From Blepharisma stoltei (Eukaryota; Ciliophora; Heterotrichea; Heterotrichida; Blepharismidae), in NCBI GenBank assembly GCA_914767885.1, contig CAJZBQ010000012.1, forward strand, positions 338,501-402,500: DNA of 64,000 nt, in the 5' to 3' direction. Each line of letters opens with the position of its first letter. Position 1 is the stretch's first letter. Under the pieces are notes generated by a model. That model was not told where the DNA came from, did not search any database, and saw nothing but the letters and a program-made list of their open reading frames with translations. The position numbers and the translations under genes were made by a program. Below are positions 57,201 through 64,000 of this stretch, piece after piece.

Positions 57201-59848
57201 TATTATTTTATCATTTACAGGAACTATTTTCAGATTGTATCAGAAATATATCTCAAGAAAATGAATTTTTTACTAGAAGAGTTCCAGTATATAAACCAAA
57301 AAAGCAGAAAATCTTGCTGATCTTAAAATTCTTGCAATTGCTTTGCGATAACCATAATAACCTTCTTCAAAATTACATCAGGCACCAAGAAAAATCTCGG
57401 AATAGCTATGACATGATAGATAATATGATTTCATTATTGTCGCTACTGATTAAGAAACTCCCTGCTAAATATTTTCAAGTCATTTCCCAGTGCTTCGACA
57501 CTTTAACTGAACTAGTCCAAGGACCTTGCAAAAAAAATCAAGAAAGAGTTATAGACAGCAAATTTTTGGAAATTTCGTCTGTTTTGATGTCTTTAGATGA
57601 AAATTCTGATGAAGTTTGCCCTTATGAACTTTTCAGGCAGCTTCAAAACGATGAATTGGCTCTAAATGATTTTAAAAATTATGAGTGCTGCAGAGGCTGG
57701 ATGGTGTCATCTTTAAAGTATAAGTGCATGATAGCCATTCATAGTTTACTGGAAGGAAGAGAGGATAATTATGTGATCAGCAGACTCATTAGAGCTACTG
57801 ACATGGAAGTTTTCAAAGAAAACCTCAGGTCAATATATCACAATTTTATTAAATACTATAAAAAGCCATTATATGATTATACGATATTCAACCATTATCT
57901 CAAAAATGGTGAGTATCAACTTGGGAGCTCGGATAACCCCCAAGATAGAAATCCAGATTATTTCAGAGTTATCATAGAAACAGGCTTTATGATATATCAT
58001 TTGATGAGATATTTTCAGGATAATGGCGATCCAGAGGTGCAAGAAAAGATCTCTGAAGAACTCCCTCAAAAGGATTCTGTTGAAGAAAGGCCTGAGTTCT
58101 TAGGGACGAAGCTTATTGAAGGAATAGGAAGATTTATAGAGGTTTCCTCTATATAGCGCTAAAAGCGCAGACATTTTCCCAGGAGCTTTCCAAATTTGTC
58201 GGACCAAATCGCTTTTTGGTCAGACCAAGGCATTGATTTGGTGCAACCTACCGATAAATTCCGATCAGAATTTATCGGCCTTACAGCGCCAAACATAGGA
58301 AGCTTCTATAGTGCAACTCTGCTAAAAGATACATTCAAGACTGTAACAAAATTAATTAAGCATGATAAGAACGACCCTTTTATTGATGAGGCAAGATCGT
58401 TTGACAGTGCTTATAATTTTTTTAATCAATACACAGCTCATGTTGAAGTTTATTTTAATGGGAAGATTAGAAAAGTCTATTTTGCAATGCCACCATCTTT
58501 TCGAGCTATAAGTGAAGAAATAAGATCATCTTTTGAAATAGATGCTGACAGATCATCAGACCAAGCAAAACTCAGATATTTGATTATGATTTCAAAAGAG
58601 CTTAATCAGCGAATTAAATCTGAATATAAAATCCAGCTGTTCTTAGAAAGATACCCTATTATTAATGCATTTACAGCAAATATATGAATTTGGAGATATC
58701 TGGCTTTCCTTATCTCAATTATTCTAAATTTTTTTATTATTGCGTCATATTCATATTACGGTGATTCTAATTTATTTAGCCCTTCTTTATTTTATGACTT
58801 TGACACAGCCTACACTTTGGATCTAATTAAATCTATTGGATTGGCCCATGTAACTTGTTCGTGCTTGATATTCATCATTTTTTTCCTCAAAAATGCCCCT
58901 GTTTTAGCTATCAAAGGATGAAAAAAATATTTTCCAAGCAGTGGCTTTTGATTGAAAAATCCATCCAAATTTAAAATCGGAGCAGTAAGATTAACCCAAG
59001 TGATTTGCACAGTGATTATGATAATTAAAGACCCAAATGTGTATTACTACTTCGCATACTGGCATATTTCTATGCTGGGAGAGTTCTTGCACCCATTTTG
59101 ATTTTCGCTACTGCTATTCGATGTTATTTATCAATTCCCTTCATTAAAAGACATAATTCAATCAGTAACAGTCCCTATAAAGCCATTGCTCTTAACCTTC
59201 ATATTCATGATAGCGATTGAATATATATACAGCGTTGCGGGGTTTTTATATTTCTCTAATTGATTTGATGGCTATTGTGAAACTTTATGGGTTTGCATGC
59301 TTTTTGTTGTAGAGAAAGGACTCATTTGAAGCCCTGGAGGATACTTGTCTCAGCCTCCTGGCAATAAAATGGATTACGGAAGATTGGTCTATGATAATTC
59401 CTTCATTCTTATTGTAAGTTTTTGTGTGATGAATGTAGTTTTAGGCTTGATTATTGACGCTTTCGCAGTTTTAAGATATGGACGCCAAAAGAGCCTTGAA
59501 GATAAAAACTCAAAATGTTTCATCTGCGGTATGGAAAGAGATTGGATTGAAAGAGTCACGAGTAAGCCATTTAGATGCCACACATATTATGATCATAATG
59601 AATGGAACTACATACTATATATCGGCTACATTCAAGAAAAGGGATACACAGAATGTACAGGGATAGAATCTTATGTGAAAGCGCAGATTGAAAAACAAGA
59701 ATTTTTATGGATCCCACGATATATGGGCTTAGGCTTCAGTGAAAAATCTTCCACAACTTTTGAGGAGAGCATGTCGAAAACAATTGAAAGCTTGTCTGTT
59801 ATAAGCAATGAGCTGAAAATAACTAAAGAAAAACTGAATAATTATTAA
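51300..59848 (+). CDS. ITPR-like: Inositol-trisphosphate-receptor-type Ca2+ release channel, 2635 aa, with three IESs
   Basis: ATG at 51300, TAA at 59846-59848. Removing 55795-56085, 56124-56299 and 58137-58310 leaves 7908 nt, exactly 2636 codons. The N-terminal about 400 residues match the IP3R/RyR ligand-binding and MIR region. RIH-type helical repeats follow (V-L-R-D-Q-K-Y-L-E-C-L; then L-G-A-T-K-L-A). The C-terminal channel has about six membrane segments, a pore-region S-P-G-G-Y and the last helix before D-A-F-A-V-L-R. The terminal C-F-I-C-G...H-N-E-W-N-Y...Y-T-E-C-T-G-I-E-S-Y-V block is the IP3R/RyR hallmark. The length fits IP3R (about 2700), not RyR (about 5000). It releases Ca2+ from internal stores. 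Whether it binds IP3 cannot be judged here. Confidence 0.9.
55795..56085. mobile_element. IES, 291 bp, diverged MITE
   Basis: TA at 55793-55794 and 56084-56085; a TTAAT word is shared at both ends. The right end ACCTAGGGAGGAG is A/B-like and the size equals A-type, but the core is diverged. Excision joins P-W-L-R-F-N to I-Y-L-S-C-E-N. Confidence 0.75.
56124..56299 (+). mobile_element. Hairpin-rich IES, 176 bp (TATAGAA family), first of an inverted pair
   Basis: TATAGAAGTTTCCTATG...GAGGAAACCTCTATA, with internal hairpins (CCGATAAATTC..GAATTTATCGG; GGACCAAAAAGC..TTTGGTCC). TA-bounded. Excision joins A-E-D-L to S-G-I-D. Confidence 0.85.
58137..58310 (-). mobile_element. Hairpin-rich IES, 174 bp, inverted copy of 56124-56299
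   Basis: Read on the minus strand it is nearly identical to the copy 1.84 kb upstream, with only a few substitutions and a small indel. TA-bounded. Excision joins I-G-R-F to S-A-T-L-L-K-D. Confidence 0.85.
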
Positions 59849-59870
59849 TATGCGAAAATTAACTTTATCG

Positions 59871-62862
59871 TTATACTATGCCATTAGCAAGTTCGAAATC
59901 CTTCTCAAGCTGTAATTTTACATAGTCGTGCCACTCGTTAAAGGGGATGCTTTTTTGTAAGCACTCATCATAAAGATGATCCACTGGTGCTCATCCTAGC
60001 CGATCTCGATATTTACTATTGAGCTTGGCTGCTTGGCAAATCTATATAAAGCTTACAAAAATAAACAAATCTTTAATTGGGTCGCGCGATGTTCCATAGT
60101 CATATTGAGACTTCTTTGAGTTAGAGGTGTCATTTGAGATTGAAGTTTGTGACTTTGCTACTGGTTTAATGTGAATACTTTCAAAAAAGCTAAAGCAAAG
60201 CTTCTTGTGTCCAATGTTTTCTCTTATCATGTGAGATTGATTTATTAAATCTCTACCATTCTCATGAGTCTTCATACATTTGCTGATAAGCAGCTCACTG
60301 GCTTTCTCCAAAGAGAGATGAATTATAGGTTTAGTGATTTCTTTATGTGTAGCTTGTATTTCAAGCGATTGTTCTGCTTTCTGAATTGCCATTCCCCTTT
60401 TAGGTCTCAGACATTTGAGAGCTATATAGTCATTTTTATCTATAGAAAGATGGATTGCTGGCTTGATTATTTCTTTCTGTACGTTATGCACTTCAAGGGG
60501 GTGCTTCAATTTCTGAATTGTGATTCCTTCAGTTGATCTTATGCTGAATATTCGTTTAGGCCAAAGTATGGAAAAATGATTTATCGAATTAATTGATAAA
60601 AGATTTTTGATTCTTGTGTTGCTAGGAAATAGTGAAGAAAATAATAGGGTTTCTAATTTGAAATTTTTACTAGAAGCACTCTTCTTTACGGCATAAACCG
60701 ATATGTCGAAATAGCTCTCTGTCAATTGTTTTGACTTTTCTTGTTTTATTTCGCATTTTTTTATGTTAATCGATTCGTTAATTTCTATACCAAAACACTG
60801 TCTTTGAATTGACGGAATAGACTTTTGTATAATACAGATATCATCATAGTGGCATATTTTTAGCTCATTTTCAGTAGATGTCTGAAAGGTATATACTGGT
60901 TTTGATTGCCCTTTTGGAGAGCTCAATACAAACACTTTGTTTTCTTTTGGGGTAGAGTCTTCAGTGCTTATGTTAAAATTTGACTTAGGAGAACTTATCA
61001 AAAGCAGTTTATTTTCGGCTTCGGATTGCTCATCTCCATCAAAGAAATCCCCCAATGTTTCTTCCAATTGAGGAGGCGTTTTCGTTTTTGTGCTTTTCTG
61101 AGAAATTGGGATTTCAATTGTTTCCATTTCAAAGCTTTCGCTTGCATGCAAGCTGCTTTCATCGCTGCTACTTTCTTCCTCGCTTGCAAGATCCATAATT
61201 TTGGGAGGTTCTTTTTTAGCCTCATTTGCTGCTTTTAGTTCTTTAGGCATTTCTGAGAGAGTTGCTCTTCTTCTTTGGTTGTCATATTCCCTTACAAGCT
61301 GCTCATTATAGCTTTTATGCTGAATCAGCTCATTCTTTAAGCTCACTCCCCCCCCCTTTAAATTGGAACTAAAAATTTTGTTCCAATTTAAAGGGGAGTT
61401 AATTTTTTTTTTTAAAAAAAAATATCAATATAAAATGTTTTATAAAAATATAAAAATTTAAAAAAAAAAAATTTCAAAAACTTATCGAATTAGATTAATA
61501 AATTTGTTTAATAAAATGCTATTTACTCTTTATCCTTTAAAAAAAAGCAAGATATAACTAAATTTTCATTATTAGTTAATACGCCACTATTAATTGGCAT
61601 CAAAATTATTTACACAAAAATTTTTATTTTTATTGATAAAAAAAATTAAAAAAAAAATTAGAAAATTTATCGATCAAAGTGCTAATTTTGTTTAAATAAG
61701 ATATTATTTATACTCTATTCTTTAAAATAAAGCAAGAAATAAGTAAATTTTGAAATTTTATAAAGAATTCCTATTGAATTTATATCAAAACTATCCAAAA
61801 AAAAATATCATTTTTATCAAAAAAAACAAAAATTTTTTTGAAAATTTTTAAAAAAAAAAATTTATCAATTAAGGATAATAAATTTATTTAAATAAAATGC
61901 TCTTTATACTCTTTTCTTTAAAAAAGAGCAAGATATAAATAAATTTTTAATTTTAGTTAAGAAGAAACATTTAACTTATATCAAAACTTTTAGATAAAAA
62001 TTATATATAATTTTTTATTATAAAATTAAATTTTGTTCCAATTTAAAGGGGGTTAATTTACCAAAAAAGTGGAAATTTTACCTATATTTTGTTTCAATTT
62101 AAAGGGGGGAGTCAGAATTTTTTCATTCAAATCCATCTTATGTTGCTTCAGCCCTTCTATTTCTTTTGAAAATTCCAAATTCTCGCTTTTCAGTATAGCA
62201 ATAAAATTTCTCAGCTGCCCAGCTGCGCCCTTTTCAGCCTGCAACAAATTGTCTATCTCTCTTATTTTAAAATTGAGTTCTTCATTTTCTTCTTTTTGCT
62301 TTTCGAGTTCTAGGTGTAATGAAGCAATTTCGTTTTGAAGAGACTTCTCTTTCTCTTTTTCTTGGTTCTGATTTTTAGAGACTTGCAAATCTTCCCGCAA
62401 ATCATTTTGTGTGATTTCTCGTTTGAGGGTGATTACTTCTTTTCTGAGAAGGCTGTTTTCAGATGTCATGGTCTTTAAAGTTTTCTCAATGTCTGCTAAG
62501 TCATTCATTAAAACTTCACATCTCTGGTCTTTTGAAATTAATTCTCCTTCTTGGTCAATCATTTGGGATTCCATCGCTTCGATTTTCTTAATGAGTTCTT
62601 GATTCCTTTGAATAATCTCGTCGTTATGAGTTGATGCTTTTTGAAAAGCTTTATGGAATTTGTGAGCAAGCTTTATCGTTTCTCTCGCTTTCTTATGCGC
62701 ATCGGTCACATCTGCAAGGCAGTCTTCGATAATTGATGCTGCGTCGGTTCGAAAGCTATTTCTCTTGATTAAAGGGAGATCCATTGATAGTGAAATTTCT
62801 TTGAGGCGCTCTAAAAGGATTGGTATCTGCGAACCATAAGAGTTATAACCTCTTCCAGACAT
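59871..62862 (-). CDS. Coiled-coil protein of unknown function, 735 aa, with one IES and one intron
   Basis: ATG at 62862. Removing IES 61346-62114 and the 15-nt intron 60042-60056 leaves 2208 nt, ending in TAA at 59871-59873. The N-terminal about 260 residues form a long coiled coil, continuous across the IES (K-I-L to S-L-K-N-E-L). An acidic Ser-rich linker (E-E-E-S-S-S-D-E-S-S) and a mixed-charge C-terminal half with recurring E-I-x-K-P-x-I-H-L-S follow; the repeated motif suggests an internal duplication. No family is recognised. The stop lies 22 bp from the convergent Ca2+-channel gene stop, so the two share almost no 3' intergenic DNA. Confidence 0.72.
60042..60056 (-). other. 15-nt intron
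   Basis: GTAAGCTTTATATAG on the minus strand; removal avoids an in-frame TAG and extends the protein by about 58 residues to TAA 59871. Confidence 0.78.
61346..62114. mobile_element. Full-length B-type MITE/IES, 769 bp, non-TA junction
   Basis: Ends CTCCCCCCCCCCTTTAAATTGG and TTTAAAGGGGGGAG, with extra internal copies of the TTTAAATTGGAAC word near both ends and three long AT-rich internal segments. A shared TGA (not TA) restores K-I-L-S-L-K-N-E. It is the intact sibling of the B element in PGS1. Confidence 0.8.
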
Positions 62863-63068
62863 TTAAATATCTGCAATCAAATATGATAGAAATAAATCAA
62901 ATAATTAATAAAATTGATATTATAATTTAAAGGGAAAATGGAAATGATTAAAATTATTCACGATTTTGAATCAATTCTGTTACAATAGTTTGATAATAGC
63001 TATAGTCTTTTATTTTATTTATTCTTATTTGAATCAAATCCATCTTATGAGAACTATCTTAATACAGC
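62863..63068. other. AT-rich intergenic region
   Basis: Between the start of the coiled-coil gene and a possible gene end at 63069. A 29-codon minus-strand frame starting near 63044 is too short to call. Confidence 0.3.
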
Positions 63069-63123
63069 CTAATTATATAAATTGAGATATCTGAATAAAA
63101 CATAAATTAAATAAAAAATCACT
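63069..63123 (-). CDS. Possible 3' end of a gene cut by the A-type IES
   Basis: Directly inside the TA boundary at 63123-63124, one frame encodes a hydrophobic end (V-I-F-Y-L-I-Y-V-L-F-R-Y-L-N) and stops at TAG 63069-63071. It could be the membrane-anchored C-terminus of a protein whose remainder lies right of the window. It is too short to be sure. Confidence 0.3.
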
Positions 63124-63124
63124 A

Positions 63125-64000
63125 ACTCCCCCTCCGTGAGTGAATAACTTAACTTAACTTAACTTATTAGGTTCTGTATTTAACGCCCATTCACGGGGTG
63201 ACCCCTCCCAGAGCTTCCCGCTGCTTCTTCGCCGCATAGGACCCGCCGACCCTCTGGGGCCAGTCAGCCTCGATCTCCAGTACGCGCCCCCGGAGCAGTG
63301 TTGCCGACTAAGGCGGCTCATGCCTGAGCTACTTCGCTTGAGGACATGGGTTGCCATTCCGAAAATCCATAAAAAATGGATTTTCTGGTAGCTTTCGGCA
63401 AAAAGGAAAAACACGAAGCCTGGGACGTAACGCCCAGCTTCACGCTAGGGAGTTGCCCGATTGGTCCTAACGGACTTGGCTGAGCTTCCCCTTTCCAACT
63501 TGCGTGCCTCCTTTCCCATGAGGAAAAAAACATTCCCGAAAGTAGACTTGGGCTAGGCTCTGAACACAACCAGAATTGCTTACCTAGCATTGCCGTCCGT
63601 TTCTGAAATGCAAAACCTTGCCGGGTATAATTAAAATATGAGTCGAGTATGCATGGCCGGAAGGCCATGCCCAGAAGAAGACGCCATATTTTAATTATCC
63701 CCCCTCCGTGAGTGAATAAAAAAATTTTGTTCACTCATGGAGGGGGTTAATTTTTTTTTTAAAAAATTTATATATAAATTTATAGAAAATATTTTTTTTG
63801 GAAATTTAAAAAAATCCTAATTCGCAAAAATTGGAAAGCAAATATTAATTTAATTTATAAAATTTATGTTTAAAAAGCAATTTGTTTAAAATTAAACAGA
63901 ATTAGCTCTAGATTTCATTATACTAATTATCACTTATATATCAAAAATTTTTGTTCACTCTCGGAAGGTAGGTTTTTGAGCAAAAAATAGGGATTTTCCT
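63125..64000. mobile_element. A-type MITE/IES containing a SINE, truncated by the window end
   Basis: The left end ACTCCCCCTCCGTGAGTGAA follows TA at 63123-63124. After the SINE the A core resumes (63705-64000) with AACAGAATTAGCTCTAGATTTC and CACTCTCGGAAGG. The right boundary is beyond the window. Confidence 0.72.
63145..63697 (-). mobile_element. SINE-like retroposon nested in the A-type IES
   Basis: In reverse orientation: head TAATTAAAATATGGCG with a head hairpin closing at CATATTTTAATTATA, GC-rich body with the shared CCATTCCGAAAATCC..GGATTTTCTGG hairpin, tail TAAGTTAAGTTAAGTTAAG. It is flanked by a long duplication of the A-type end (CCCCCTCCGTG to GAATAA), showing retroposition into the MITE. 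Confidence 0.72.

Noticed and set aside
1-64000. Standard genetic code, or the Condylostoma or Loxodes codes
   Set aside because: TGA falls repeatedly at Trp positions inside conserved motifs. TAA and TAG end the genes and never appear at Gln or other sense positions once 15-16 nt introns and IESs are removed.

Overview
The window is nuclear germline (micronuclear-type) DNA of a heterotrich ciliate, most probably Blepharisma. Three things read directly from the sequence support this. (1) In-frame TGA occurs throughout conserved genes at Trp positions, while TAA and TAG act as stops. (2) Spliceosomal introns are only 15-16 nt (GTA...TAG); seven are resolved. (3) Nearly every conserved gene is cut by AT-rich or palindromic inserts, mostly bounded by TA, whose removal restores the frame. 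UGA=Trp plus 15-16 nt introns is the known Blepharisma combination. TA-bounded, MITE-rich internal eliminated sequences (IESs) are a known feature of its germline. The reconstructions are arithmetically consistent: after removing the inserts and introns I propose, each of eleven multi-part genes is an exact multiple of three (for example 4431, 2635, 1188 and 735 codons plus stop).

Layout. 1-8.1 kb: 5' end of a secreted-protein gene, a cyclic-nucleotide-gated-type K+ channel, a small unknown gene cut by two MITE-type IESs, a CFAP97-domain ciliary protein, the checkpoint loader RAD17, and a decayed gene. 8.1-25.5 kb (minus): one 17.4-kb gene for a surface protein of repeated LamG-like plus cysteine-rich modules with C-terminal membrane segments, cut by eight IESs; one IES contains a decayed Tc1/mariner transposon and two are SINE-like retroposons. 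25.5-29.9 kb: gene remnants and a kelch/B-box-like protein. 29.9-35.8 kb: coiled-coil proteins. 35.9-45 kb: DGAT/ACAT-type acyltransferase, calpain, acyl-CoA-binding-domain protein, a small ORF and mitochondrial ATP synthase alpha. 45.3-50.5 kb: phosphatidylglycerophosphate synthase (PGS1), carrying a transposon inside an IES plus a SINE. 51.3-59.8 kb: an inositol-trisphosphate-receptor-type Ca2+ release channel with three IESs. 59.9-62.9 kb: a coiled-coil protein. The right end is a MITE-type IES with a SINE inside it.

Three insert classes recur: an 'A' MITE (about 290 bp, ends like CTCCCCCTCCGTGAGTGAAC), a 'B' MITE (ends like CTCCCCCTTTAAATTGGAAC, up to about 770 bp) and short palindromic IESs with TATAG ends. 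A fourth class, GC-richer SINE-like elements with TAAG-type tails and long target-site duplications, is the most surprising. Four of them lie inside open reading frames, all antisense to the host gene. TA-to-TA excision would leave an in-frame scar of TTA or TA plus one target-site copy.

The genes do not form one pathway; they are a compact ordinary mix of ciliate housekeeping, ciliary, lipid and Ca2+-signalling genes. Some neighbours are only 22-34 bp apart. What stands out is the density and nesting of programmed-deletion elements. All IES boundaries are predictions from reading frame; somatic reads were not available.
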